A DNA stretch of 64,000 nt from the IMG/VR virus record IMGVR_UViG_3300021364_000018, positions 1 through 64,000 of that record. One strand, written 5' to 3'. Source of the stretch: a virus. The notes under the pieces were generated by a model. The model worked only from the letters and a program-made list of their open reading frames with translations, was not told the origin of the DNA and searched no databases. Positions 43,187-50,535 of this stretch are shown piece by piece (the stretch's first letter is position 1; each line of letters opens with the position of its first letter). A program made the translations under genes and the position numbers.

Positions 43187-43414
43187 TCAAATCTCCTTTT
43201 TCCGACTAAAATAACGCCTTATAGTATACACCCTTACATAAGCGACCACTGTCATCCATGCGGTGACTGTAGTCCCAATGTGTAAAGTGTTCGTCATACC
43301 CCATAAATCTATGCAAATAAACAATCCGAGTAGATTTAAAGGGTAATTTATCAGTAGACCAGTGAAGACTGTAGTAAAAGTCTCTTTGTGCCTCTGTCTA
43401 ACCTCTTGATTCAT
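43187..43414 (-). CDS. Small two-helix membrane protein
   Basis: 75 aa. NQEVRQRHKETFTTVFTGLL then NYPLNLLGLFICIDLWG and TTVTAWMTVVAYVRVYTIRR give two transmembrane segments. The N-terminal pattern (RQ-x-KETFTTVF-x-GLLINYPL) is one I know from marine T4-like phages. It overlaps the upstream gene by 4 nt (ATGA). Confidence 0.78.
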   Translation of the reverse strand: MNQEVRQRHKETFTTVFTGLLINYPLNLLGLFICIDLWGMTNTLHIGTTVTAWMTVVAYVRVYTIRRYFSRKKEI

Positions 43415-43680
43415 GCAAAACCATACCTCCGTGCATAGTATTTTAAGTCTAAGATGTTATTCTCAGGAGTGTAAGACTCCTTATCCATCTCATAAACAGG
43501 GTCTCCTTCATCATCATCACCATAATAGACTGATAATACGAGTTGACCGTCTCTGTCCTCAATATAAAAGAGTGTATCTTCTTCTATACCGTGGGTTTCG
43601 AGAAACACCTCTGCATCTAATTCATCATCAAAGTGTATCTCATCGTCAATTACCTCAAAATTATAACCGACATATCGCAT
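43411..43680 (-). CDS. Acidic hypothetical protein
   Basis: 89 aa, very acidic (VIDDEIHFDDELDAEVFLET, then SVYYGDDDEGDPVYEMDKES). No family recognised. Preceded by AAGGAAACC and coupled to the membrane protein. Confidence 0.75.
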   Translation of the reverse strand: MRYVGYNFEVIDDEIHFDDELDAEVFLETHGIEEDTLFYIEDRDGQLVLSVYYGDDDEGDPVYEMDKESYTPENNILDLKYYARRYGFA

Positions 43681-43735
43681 TTTTGGTTTCCTTCTTCGTT
43701 TTTCCCAAAAAAAATTTTAATAAGGGTACCGGTCA

Positions 43736-43763
43736 GAAAAACAACCCGATGCCTTAACATCAG
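43736..43763 (-). terminator. Possible intrinsic terminator
   Basis: Stem CTGATG/CATCGG (one wobble) with a 6-nt loop at 43763-43746, followed by GTTGTTTTTCT on the minus strand. It lies downstream of the 59-aa gene and upstream of the 89-aa gene. Confidence 0.45.
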
Positions 43764-43780
43764 TGGACCAAGGGCAACAC

Positions 43781-43807
43781 AATCGCTGGGACTGTTCCTA
43801 AGCGATT
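43781..43807 (-). other. Long hairpin directly after the 59-aa gene
   Basis: Perfect 7-bp stem AATCGCT/AGCGATT with a 13-nt loop that itself contains GGAACAGTCC. It begins at the base after the stop codon of the 59-aa gene. No U tract directly follows; it may protect the mRNA 3' end together with the terminator-like hairpin downstream. Confidence 0.5.
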
Positions 43808-43987
43808 CTACTGCACCCGAGTGACTTCGACTACACACTCCTTCGATTCTAACTCTGAGGCGACTTCCATCGCTTCTCTCATAGGTATCGGAGTCGTATT
43901 ATAGACCTGCCATACTCTGTCACCACTAATGTGTTTGATATTCTTATGGAAGTACCTCACAGTGGCATTCATGTTGTCTACTGTCAT
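43808..43987 (-). CDS. Small protein behind a structured leader RNA
   Basis: 59 aa (MTVDNMNATVRYFHKNIKHI, then DRVWQVYNTTPIPMREAMEV, then ASELESKECVVEVTRVQ). Looks like a compact alpha/beta domain; no family recognised. AAGGA lies 8 nt before the ATG. It is preceded by the four-helix leader RNA at 44006-44119 and followed by a strong hairpin, so it forms its own short transcription unit. Confidence 0.72.
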   Translation of the reverse strand: MTVDNMNATVRYFHKNIKHISGDRVWQVYNTTPIPMREAMEVASELESKECVVEVTRVQ

Positions 43988-44005
43988 ATGTATCCTTATA
44001 CTATA

Positions 44006-44119
44006 TGCTGTAGTGGGCGGGGCAACCTCCTCCCCGCCATGGATGTTCGGACATCAACCTCTGGGACTTTCACATATGCATGATATATTACAGGTAACTC
44101 CCAGATGAACCCTACAACA
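44006..44119 (-). ncRNA. Four-way-junction leader RNA (candidate regulatory RNA)
   Basis: On the minus strand four nested-compatible helices form a closed junction. P1 TGTTGTAG/CTACAGCA pairs 44119-44112 with 44013-44006 (8 bp, one G-U). P2 TCTGGGA/TCCCAGA pairs 44105-44099 with 44066-44060. P3 GATGT/ACATC is at 44055-44042 with a 4-nt loop. P4 GGCGGGG/CCCCGCC is at 44038-44016 with loop AGGAGGTTG. A TATAAT promoter places +1 at about 44120, exactly the 5' edge of P1. The 59-aa gene starts 18 nt after P1, with AAGGA between. The geometry is that of a riboswitch or other cis-regulatory RNA; I do not recognise the class. Confidence 0.68.
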
Positions 44120-44126
44120 TATAACC

Positions 44127-44156
44127 ATTATACTATGGTAATGCAGTCTATGTCTA
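44127..44156 (-). promoter_or_regulatory. sigma70-like promoter for the structured RNA
   Basis: TAGACA at 44156-44151, 18-bp spacer, perfect TATAAT at 44132-44127. Predicted start near 44120. Overlaps the stop of the upstream 72-aa gene. Confidence 0.7.
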
Positions 44157-44372
44157 GTGGAAAACTCGCTCAACACCTCCAATTACTATGAAGTCTATGG
44201 CTATCTCACCCTCTATGACTATGCCCTCTCTATGGAAGACACTCGCACACATGAGTGACCAGCATTCATTGATGTTTTCCTTAACCATTGCCAGTTGCAT
44301 CTCCTTACTATTAAGGGGTATGTCTACTGGTATATTGGATGCGATATGCACCCCTCGTAATCCGTTAATCAT
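44154..44372 (-). CDS. Small hypothetical protein
   Basis: 72 aa from the ATG at 44372 (MINGLRGVHIASNIPVDIPL), chosen for AAAGGAA 8 nt upstream. KEMQLAMVKENINECWSLMC and the beta-rich IEGEIAIDFIVIGGVERVFH end follow. No family recognised. Driven by two tandem TTGACA promoters. Confidence 0.75.
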   Translation of the reverse strand: MINGLRGVHIASNIPVDIPLNSKEMQLAMVKENINECWSLMCASVFHREGIVIEGEIAIDFIVIGGVERVFH

Positions 44373-44373
44373 G

Positions 44374-44457
44374 TTATTTCCTTTTCTCATCATGGTAATG
44401 GTAACAAAAAATGGAGGTCACTGTCAACCCCTCTATGGCGCTACGAATCACCTGCAT
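44374..44457 (-). CDS. Possible 27-aa leader peptide
   Basis: An ATG at 44457 opens 27 codons (MQVIRSAIEGLTVTS, then IFCYHYHDEKRK) ending one base before the ATG of the 72-aa gene. Its ATG follows GGAGGGTT and lies just after the predicted start of the distal promoter. The frame also spans the proximal promoter, so coding may be incidental. Confidence 0.35.
   Translation of the reverse strand: MQVIRSAIEGLTVTSIFCYHYHDEKRK
44398..44427 (-). promoter_or_regulatory. Proximal promoter of the 72-aa gene
   Basis: TTGACA at 44427-44422, 18-bp spacer with a T6 run, TACCAT at 44403-44398. Predicted start near 44391, leader with AAAGGAA. Confidence 0.65.
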
Positions 44458-44465
44458 AACCCTCC

Positions 44466-44495
44466 ATGGTATCATATATGGGGGTCATATGTCAA
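44466..44495 (-). promoter_or_regulatory. Distal promoter of the 72-aa gene
   Basis: TTGACA at 44495-44490, 18-bp spacer containing TGACCCCC, TACCAT at 44471-44466. Same architecture as the proximal promoter 68 bp downstream. Confidence 0.62.
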
Positions 44496-44517
44496 ATCCT
44501 CAGAGGGTCTCAAAAGG

Positions 44518-44547
44518 TTGACATCTCTCGAATTATACATATACTAA
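44518..44547 (+). promoter_or_regulatory. Divergent sigma70-like promoter (plus strand)
   Basis: TTGACA at 44518-44523, then TATACT at 44540-44545 (16-bp spacer) or TACTAA at 44542-44547 (18-bp spacer). It would transcribe the 98-aa membrane gene with a ~100-nt leader. A second weaker TTTACA-N17-TAATAT lies at 44587-44615. Confidence 0.55.
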
Positions 44548-44653
44548 CATCTCTGAACACACTCCGCTAAATGCAAAATAATCCCCTTTACACAATCTCA
44601 CATATATACTAATATATTCCACACAATTACACACTTTGTCACACTAATATATT

Positions 44654-44950
44654 ATGAGCATACTTGAACGATTCAAAAAAATATTCAAAGACCCCATTCC
44701 TAAGGGGTTTCAACCCTATAAGTTCACCTTAGATTGGTATGTGAAATGGATTGCATCTATCTTTGTTATCCTTGCAATGTCACTTCGAGGCGTATCTGAG
44801 TTAGTCTTCTATGATATGTTATTCACACTTATCGGTCTCATACTATGGTTATGGGTGTCTATCATATGGCGGGATAGAGCATTAATCATACTCAATGCGG
44901 TGGGTTTTATTCTCGTTTTGCGTAATTTCGTAGAGTTTCTCTTAGTATAA
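44654..44950 (+). CDS. Membrane protein, three helices
   Basis: 98 aa. After an amphipathic start (SILERFKKIFKDPIPKGFQP), three hydrophobic helices follow at about residues 29-46 (WYVKWIASIFVILAMSL), 52-70 (FYDMLFTLIGLILWLWV) and 76-96 (LIILNAVGFILVLRNFVEF). No Shine-Dalgarno is evident. It is on the plus strand between minus-strand blocks. The function is unknown; such proteins are frequent in marine phages. Confidence 0.8.
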   Translation: MSILERFKKIFKDPIPKGFQPYKFTLDWYVKWIASIFVILAMSLRGVSELVFYDMLFTLIGLILWLWVSIIWRDRALIILNAVGFILVLRNFVEFLLV

Positions 44951-45062
44951 GGGTCAGCGGAAGCGTGGTGTCTATGGAGGTGCGTTTTTGCGTGTATGTA
45001 TGTCCCCTTCGTTTGCCTCATCCTGGAGCGGACTTGTAGTATCTACGGAAATCGTGTATTAT

Positions 45063-45070
45063 ACTAAATA
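45063..45070 (+). promoter_or_regulatory. Late-promoter-like ACTAAATA
   Basis: ACTAAATA on the plus strand ends 5 nt before the ATG at 45076; predicted +1 is the A of the ATG. A TTGTAG-N17-TATTAT pair just upstream (45030s-45060) is an alternative sigma70-type signal. Confidence 0.35.
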
Positions 45071-45075
45071 GTAGT

Positions 45076-46356
45076 ATGAAATATGAAATGATAGTCAATC
45101 AAATCGCAGGTGCAATCAAGCATACTGAGTGGGAGTTTAAAGAACCTGGTCTTCCTGATAATACGAATAGATTAATAAAGGTTATATGTAGCACAAAAGA
45201 AGATAGAGATTCTATTCGTAGGAGTGTGCAAAAATATATTCGTAAGACCTTTAAGTTTAAGGTGAAAGAACATAAGACTAGCGATTCAGGTAAAAAGGTC
45301 ACATCATTTAATAGTCAAAATCATAAGTTTCGTATCATTTATAAACCTAAGTCTGGCGGAATGTCTCAGACTACCCTTAATAGTAGTATTACTGAGTTAT
45401 TTCCTTGTATTGCGTTTGAGAATAAAATCACTAGTAAGAATGTCGATGATTTTTATCATAAAGTATATGTGTTAGCGAATGTCAATCATAAGTGTTATAC
45501 AAGTGTTAAGAACTTTGAAGCGGGTGAACAGTTTATTGAAAAAGCAGATAGTAGTAGTAAGTTTAAAGAAAAGATTAAGAATGCTATTGCGATTACTCAG
45601 TTTATAAGAGATACAGATAAGAAAAAGAAAGTAAAACAAACCTATTGGACATATCGACCACCTAAACCTAAGGGTGTTCCTGATAATAGTCCTGCTGATA
45701 TTGTGTTAGAGTTTGATGATAATACTATGTTAGGTGTATCATTGAAGGCGGGTGGCGAGAAGACAGCAGAACCTTTACTTAACACTTATGTAAATCCTGT
45801 GTATGAATTCTTTTATACATCTACTCTGCAAAAGAATAATCTGCGTAAAAAACTATGGAAAAACTCATACTCTAAGATAGAAGGTATTGACGAGAAATAC
45901 GATGAGAAGGCGAATCTAAAAGTCACAAAACAACAATTAGAATATTTCGAAGAGAATTACTTAGATGAATACGAAGCGATGTATAATAGTAATCTGAATA
46001 TTATACGAGATGACCTGATGAAAGCATTTACATCGAATGTCGATAAGTTTAAGGATTATTGTAATACACAGATAATGAAAAAGAGTGACTTACCTACTAT
46101 CATCATTAAAGCAATCGGTAAATCATATAAAGAAGTTGAAGATAGTAGTCAACTTGCAACATTACTAGCGATGACTGATAATGTAAAAGCGAAGAAGTCT
46201 ACTACCTCAAAACAAAACTTCAATCTATGTCTCTACGACAAATCGAATCGTTTACTTGGCGAAATGAAGATGTCTGTTCGTTCTAATAAGGTCGGTGTTG
46301 ACCATAAACTCGGACAGTTCTTTAATCTTGCAGTCAAGTATAACGGATTAGAGTAA
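45076..46356 (+). CDS. Nuclease-like protein (PD-(D/E)XK-type pattern)
   Basis: 426 aa. The central segment NSPADIVLEFDDNTMLGVSL followed by KAGGEKTAEPLLNTY gives a D-x(n)-S-x-K pattern as in restriction-like nucleases, with D and K in the expected strands. The N-terminal domain (EFKEPGLPDNTNRLIKVICS, then QKYIRKTFKFKVKE) and the C-terminal KMSVRSNKVGVDHKLGQFFN are not recognised. It is a lone plus-strand gene among minus-strand blocks, converging with the next gene by 9 nt. A phage-encoded restriction-type or DNA-processing enzyme is possible. Confidence 0.6.
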   Translation: MKYEMIVNQIAGAIKHTEWEFKEPGLPDNTNRLIKVICSTKEDRDSIRRSVQKYIRKTFKFKVKEHKTSDSGKKVTSFNSQNHKFRIIYKPKSGGMSQTTLNSSITELFPCIAFENKITSKNVDDFYHKVYVLANVNHKCYTSVKNFEAGEQFIEKADSSSKFKEKIKNAIAITQFIRDTDKKKKVKQTYWTYRPPKPKGVPDNSPADIVLEFDDNTMLGVSLKAGGEKTAEPLLNTYVNPVYEFFYTSTLQKNNLRKKLWKNSYSKIEGIDEKYDEKANLKVTKQQLEYFEENYLDEYEAMYNSNLNIIRDDLMKAFTSNVDKFKDYCNTQIMKKSDLPTIIIKAIGKSYKEVEDSSQLATLLAMTDNVKAKKSTTSKQNFNLCLYDKSNRLLGEMKMSVRSNKVGVDHKLGQFFNLAVKYNGLE

Positions 46357-47235
46357 TCTTAACTTCAAAAAGTAATCGTGTTCGTCCTCGAATTCAGGAT
46401 GTTTGACTAAGTGTAGTAATGAACATTGACGAGAGAAGTCACGATAGTCATGATTCCATGATATGAACTTAGCATCTTCTTCTCCGCCCATACCTCTCCA
46501 ATTATCAGGAAAGTTAGGTCTTACATTCTCTTCCCATGCTTCGTTAAGTTCATCATTCTTTGCTTTATCTCTGACATAGTATTTACCAACAATACCAGGT
46601 TCCATAGGAATCACAAACTCTGAGTATTCTTCATCTAAGAATTCCATGAATGAACTATACTGAGATATAACCTCATCATCAAACATCTTTGCAACAAAGT
46701 CTGAATGTTCGCCATAATTGAATTGATAGAAATATGGCATGAGTGTTGTTTGTTCTGTCTTCGTCCAATCAAGTTGACCTGAGATAGATGCATAATTGTT
46801 ATCGGTGATTTCTGCTTTCTGAGATTCAGACAATGCATATGATGAGTGACTTGGGTCACCTTTATCAGGTAATGTTGAGAATAAGATTGAGTGACATAGA
46901 CCCATAGGAATCGTATTACAATCTATGAACATAGTTTTATCTTGCGACCCAAAGACATCGTTCTTCCATACATGTCGTTGATGAAATGATGTATCAGGTA
47001 CATCATCTGATTTTACAAAGAGAAACTTTACAGATGTTTCTACATTGGGGTCGTCTTCATATGGATTTGTGAAGTCTTCGAGTGCGTAATCAGTGATAAT
47101 TACAAATCTCACTAATTGCATCCCTTCGTTCATAATTAACCTTTGTTTGTCAAGGTGTGCTTTCATTCTCAGTGCTGAATCAGGTGTGACATTTGGGTCA
47201 TCCTTCATCACTAATGTTGCCATGTTCATCGCCAT
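46348..47235 (-). CDS. Unknown protein, possibly glycosyltransferase-like
   Basis: 295 aa. RFVIITDYALEDFTNPYEDD, then TMFIDCNTIPMGLCHSILFS and GGEEDAKFISWNHDYRDFSR. The pattern of a strand followed by D-C-N and a late W-N-H-D recalls GT-A enzymes, but no clear D-x-D is visible. It starts after GGAGATAATATATC. Its 3' end overlaps the converging plus-strand gene. Only weakly assigned. Confidence 0.55.
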   Translation of the reverse strand: MAMNMATLVMKDDPNVTPDSALRMKAHLDKQRLIMNEGMQLVRFVIITDYALEDFTNPYEDDPNVETSVKFLFVKSDDVPDTSFHQRHVWKNDVFGSQDKTMFIDCNTIPMGLCHSILFSTLPDKGDPSHSSYALSESQKAEITDNNYASISGQLDWTKTEQTTLMPYFYQFNYGEHSDFVAKMFDDEVISQYSSFMEFLDEEYSEFVIPMEPGIVGKYYVRDKAKNDELNEAWEENVRPNFPDNWRGMGGEEDAKFISWNHDYRDFSRQCSLLHLVKHPEFEDEHDYFLKLRLL

Positions 47236-47241
47236 GATATA

Positions 47242-47577
47242 TTATCTCCTCATTCGTGCTAAATCTTTAGCATATTGTTTATCTTCTTCAAAAACAGGTA
47301 CAAGATTAGATTTATGCATCACTCCTATACCTATCAACTTTCTTTCACCTGAGTATTGCATCGGTTCAATTCTAGGGGTTGGATTCCCTGTCGATGTAGA
47401 TACAAGACTCGGATATTCTTGTTTAATCTCTCTCATCACTTGGTCATATTGTCGTTTCTGAGATTCGATTAATTCATTATATTTAGTTCGTTTAGACTTT
47501 GTAGTAAATGCTTTAGTCTTGCGTTTTTTACCAGTCGGTCCATATTTAATAGAACTAGATAAATTCAAATAACCCAT
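47242..47577 (-). CDS. Hypothetical basic protein
   Basis: 111 aa, basic N-terminal half (SSSIKYGPTGKKRKTKAFTT, then KRTKYNELIESQKRQYDQVM) and a C-terminal PRIEPMQYSGERKLIGIGVM that looks conserved in marine phages. No function known. Short intergenic spacing with the next gene suggests co-transcription. Confidence 0.75.
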   Translation of the reverse strand: MGYLNLSSSIKYGPTGKKRKTKAFTTKSKRTKYNELIESQKRQYDQVMREIKQEYPSLVSTSTGNPTPRIEPMQYSGERKLIGIGVMHKSNLVPVFEEDKQYAKDLARMRR

Positions 47578-47624
47578 GTATATAATTATAATCTATGTAT
47601 GTATTTTATTCAATATGGTTTTTA

Positions 47625-48257
47625 CTATAAAGTGTAATTAATCCAACCTGTTAATACATATTTGTCATTCTTCAAAGGTGGGTTACCCCTATGTATATGT
47701 GTCCAACCCGCTGGCCAACATACGAATCGACCTTGTCTTGGGGGTACTCTCACACTTTGATATAAAAATTCTGTTTCGCCACCTTCGTCTACATCATTGA
47801 GATAGACCATGAATGCAAGTATACTATTTCTATCATAGATAGTTGAACCTGCTTCTGAGTGCCATTGATGATAACCTTCTGTCGGTCTTGTCTTTTGCAT
47901 CTTAATCTGAGATGTAAACAGTCCATCGTATGTATTAGAATCAAGTAGTGGGTATTTAATCTGCCACGACTCTATGATTTCATTGTTGATATAGTTTACA
48001 ACATCTTGTAAAGGTTCGTTCATTGATGCATCGCATGATGTGTAAAAGATTTGTTGGTCTGCTTGTGCAAGATTAGGTATGCCACTTGCTCTTCGACTTG
48101 TTGTTAAACCTTTATCTTCTAAGTAATTGAATCTATTGATACATTCATTACATATATTTTCATCAAAGAGATTATCAATGATTCTGATATGGTCGCCATA
48201 CGAATCATCCCATGGCAAATCAGGTCTATTCTTTACTTGTTCGTTTTGTTTTGTCAT
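47625..48257 (-). CDS. 2OG-Fe(II) oxygenase, P4H-like
   Basis: 210 aa. EGYHQWHSEAGSTIYDRNSI near residue 124 holds the H-x-E/D pair, GGETEFLYQSVRVPPRQGRF near 155 is the typical P4H strand, and AGWTHIHRGNPPLKNDKYVL near 177 holds the distal His and the Lys for 2-oxoglutarate. First of four consecutive oxygenase-type genes in transcription-reverse order. Substrate unknown. Confidence 0.88.
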   Translation of the reverse strand: MTKQNEQVKNRPDLPWDDSYGDHIRIIDNLFDENICNECINRFNYLEDKGLTTSRRASGIPNLAQADQQIFYTSCDASMNEPLQDVVNYINNEIIESWQIKYPLLDSNTYDGLFTSQIKMQKTRPTEGYHQWHSEAGSTIYDRNSILAFMVYLNDVDEGGETEFLYQSVRVPPRQGRFVCWPAGWTHIHRGNPPLKNDKYVLTGWINYTL

Positions 48258-48393
48258 AATATTTTAAACTGCATTCAGGTCCACAAAACACTTTTGCAGG
48301 TGAACCTTCTTTAATCGATGTATGATATTTGACTTCTGATACTTCTATCTCAGTTCTACATACAAAACATTTAACTACTTGGGGTCTAAACAT
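48226..48393 (-). CDS. Small zinc-ribbon-like protein
   Basis: 55 aa (VVKCFVCRTEIEVSEVKYHT, then VFCGPECSLKYYDKTKRTSK). The two pairs C-x-x-C and C-x-x-x-C resemble the small zinc-binding motif of MYM/TRASH-type or FCS fingers. It overlaps the upstream oxygenase by 8 nt and the downstream one by 32 nt. Translation is likely but unproven. Confidence 0.65.
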   Translation of the reverse strand: MFRPQVVKCFVCRTEIEVSEVKYHTSIKEGSPAKVFCGPECSLKYYDKTKRTSKE

Positions 48394-49075
48394 CTTCTCC
48401 CATTAGTTCATCATTTGTTGGGTGTGGGTTGTCATTGAATGTGAACCACATCAACAATACATATCTTTCACCTTGAAATATAGGTTCTACGCCGTGCCAT
48501 CTCTCTGTAGAGTTATTGAATGCAAGAACTGAACCCTCATCTAAATCAAAAGTATTTCTATCAACTGACACCCTTGCACCTTTATAGTTGTTATTGAGTG
48601 TCATTATGAGTGTTCCTGTATCATTCATATCTCCTACATCTTTGTGATATGGGAAGAATGAATCGTCTTTGTAGTGTGCTATCTGAACATATTGCACGAC
48701 CTCGAAGTCAACATGATTAGGTATGCAGTGACCCATGATGTCAAGTATCTTGTTAAACTCTTTTGATTCTAAAGGTATAACAGTATAATCTACATTCATT
48801 TCATGAGCATACTTATATGGAAGATTACGAGATACTTTATCCTCAGGACCTTTTACTTTGTTAGTCTCTAAATCGTGTTCTACTTCTTCAAAAGGTGTAT
48901 TATGATGTATGTCTATAATCTCATCACAACCCTCTTCTGTTATTGATTGTGAAAATACTTGAATGAAGTCTTGTTCTCTCTCAAAGTGAAATTCACTTTT
49001 CTCCTCTTCTTCTTTTACAACAATCGGTGTGTGTTGTTCTGCATTTGTAAAGTCTGTGACATTTAGTTTACCCAT
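48386..49075 (-). CDS. 2OG-Fe(II) oxygenase
   Basis: 229 aa. IAHYKDDSFFPYHKDVGDMN near residue 142 has the H-x-D, VLAFNNSTERWHGVEPIFQG near 193 the distal His, followed by ERYVLLMWFTF with the Arg. A long acidic N-terminal extension (EEEEKSEFHFEREQDF) precedes the domain. Distinct from its neighbours in sequence, so this looks like an array of paralogous or independently acquired enzymes. Confidence 0.85.
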   Translation of the reverse strand: MGKLNVTDFTNAEQHTPIVVKEEEEKSEFHFEREQDFIQVFSQSITEEGCDEIIDIHHNTPFEEVEHDLETNKVKGPEDKVSRNLPYKYAHEMNVDYTVIPLESKEFNKILDIMGHCIPNHVDFEVVQYVQIAHYKDDSFFPYHKDVGDMNDTGTLIMTLNNNYKGARVSVDRNTFDLDEGSVLAFNNSTERWHGVEPIFQGERYVLLMWFTFNDNPHPTNDELMGEDV

Positions 49076-49078
49076 TTT

Positions 49079-49762
49079 TTACCTCGGATGATAGAATCTG
49101 ACAAAGGTGTATCTCCATTTGTCATCTTTAAATTTGTTATAGTCGTTTATATATGCACCATGCATTCTATTTCCTGCAAAGATGGCGCATCTATTGAATT
49201 TTGCAGGTATAACTCGTTGAAGTGTAAAGATATCTTCAACAGGATATAATAAGTCTATGTTCTCATCATTAGTAATCCATTCACCCCCATAGATAGCAGT
49301 TCCGCCATCGTCTTCTTTGTCCATGTATACTAACATGTTGAGTGTCGAGTCTTCGTCACTAGCATCTAAGCGTGAATCAATATGTGGATAATGTTGATAC
49401 TTGTTGTCGAATTGTGTAATAGTTTGAAAACAGTTGAACTCAATGATGTGTTTAAAGTCGTAATGACCTTTCCAGAAGTATTGTCTGCATAAGTCTAAGA
49501 GTCTTTGATTCTCTATTTCGTTAATTCGTGTAGGATGACCAATGGTATCAGTAATACGACAATCATTATAATCAATGTGATTGCGAGTGCGAGATTCAGG
49601 ATTGTATTTCCAAAGTGGATAATCTCTGTTAGTGATGTGTTCATATATGTCTTCAGCGTTTTCAAAAAAGTCATCGATTATTATTACCTCGCCATCGAAA
49701 GTGTGATTACTGAAATCACTTCTAAATTTATATAAGTTGTCTACTGCATAAGGTTTACTCAT
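49079..49762 (-). CDS. 2OG-oxygenase-like protein (DUF6445-like)
   Basis: 227 aa. QHYPHIDSRLDASDEDSTLN near residue 123 shows the H-x-D, GGTAIYGGEWITNDENIDLL follows, and RCAIFAGNRMHGAYINDYNK near 195 contains the distal His; WRYTFVRFYHP supplies the Arg. Lies 3 nt from the next gene. Substrate unknown; the family is less certain than for its neighbours. Confidence 0.75.
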   Translation of the reverse strand: MSKPYAVDNLYKFRSDFSNHTFDGEVIIIDDFFENAEDIYEHITNRDYPLWKYNPESRTRNHIDYNDCRITDTIGHPTRINEIENQRLLDLCRQYFWKGHYDFKHIIEFNCFQTITQFDNKYQHYPHIDSRLDASDEDSTLNMLVYMDKEDDGGTAIYGGEWITNDENIDLLYPVEDIFTLQRVIPAKFNRCAIFAGNRMHGAYINDYNKFKDDKWRYTFVRFYHPR

Positions 49763-49764
49763 AA

Positions 49765-50535
49765 TTAACTCTCTTGTATGAATGAATAGTCCATATTGTC
49801 ACCTGTCTCGTATGAACCTAAGTCTTCTTTATGATTTAGGTTAAATGAAATCGCAATTCTCTCATAATCATCTGAGTATTCTTGCGATACTCTAGGAACA
49901 CCATGCATGATATACGATGGCCATAAGAGAAAATCACCTGTCTTAGGTGTAAAATGTATTTCTGATTGAGCACCTTTTGAACCCACCCACATCAATTGGT
50001 CTTCATCAGGCGTTGACATAGCAGTATCGGAGGCGCCATGATTAAATGTAGTTGTGATGTTAGGATTTATGAACTTGATAGGTTGAACCTCGTCTTGAGC
50101 AAAGGGATAGTATGTACCACTGATACGACTTTTTACATGATTATGTAATTCGTGTTGATGAGGTTTATTGTAGACACTAACCCATGCAAAGAAATGTATG
50201 TCATGTCTACTGATGTGTTTGATATCAAAATCAAATTGAGTTGAAATAAAATCAATATACGAATCTTTCATTTGATTTGAGAATACTCTGAACCATTCTT
50301 CTTGTTCCATCTCTCTTCTCAAATCTTGATGAAAATATGTTGTGTAGTTTGTCTCATCGTTTTCAGGTTCTATCATCTTCGCTTGAGAGACCTGATATCT
50401 ACAGTATTCTGCTATCTGATTATGAGGTTGATTGACAACACCTTGAAAAAAAGGTGTCGGAAATAATGCATGATATCGACCTCTTTGAGGTTGATACATG
50501 TTTTTATTTGGTAGATTAGTTTGAATCGGATTCAT
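49765..50535 (-). CDS. 2OG-Fe(II) oxygenase (2OG-FeII_Oxy_5 family)
   Basis: 256 aa. FFAWVSVYNKPHQHELHNHV and SRISGTYYPFAQDE near residue 125 contain the N-terminal His residues, and GDFLLWPSYIMHGVPRVSQE near 205 the distal His, followed by YERIAISFNLN. This is the TIGR02466-type family of marine phages and bacteria. It overlaps the spanin-like lipoprotein gene by 20 nt. Confidence 0.87.
   Translation of the reverse strand: MNPIQTNLPNKNMYQPQRGRYHALFPTPFFQGVVNQPHNQIAEYCRYQVSQAKMIEPENDETNYTTYFHQDLRREMEQEEWFRVFSNQMKDSYIDFISTQFDFDIKHISRHDIHFFAWVSVYNKPHQHELHNHVKSRISGTYYPFAQDEVQPIKFINPNITTTFNHGASDTAMSTPDEDQLMWVGSKGAQSEIHFTPKTGDFLLWPSYIMHGVPRVSQEYSDDYERIAISFNLNHKEDLGSYETGDNMDYSFIQES

Noticed and set aside
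43650-43838. Minus-strand 62-codon frame over the intergenic hairpins
   Set aside because: It overlaps the end of the 59-aa gene and the hairpins, and has no Shine-Dalgarno. The 59-aa frame has clear signals.
45099-45302. Minus-strand 67-codon frame inside the 426-aa gene
   Set aside because: Shadow frame of the plus-strand gene; Leu/Phe/Val-rich, without start signals.
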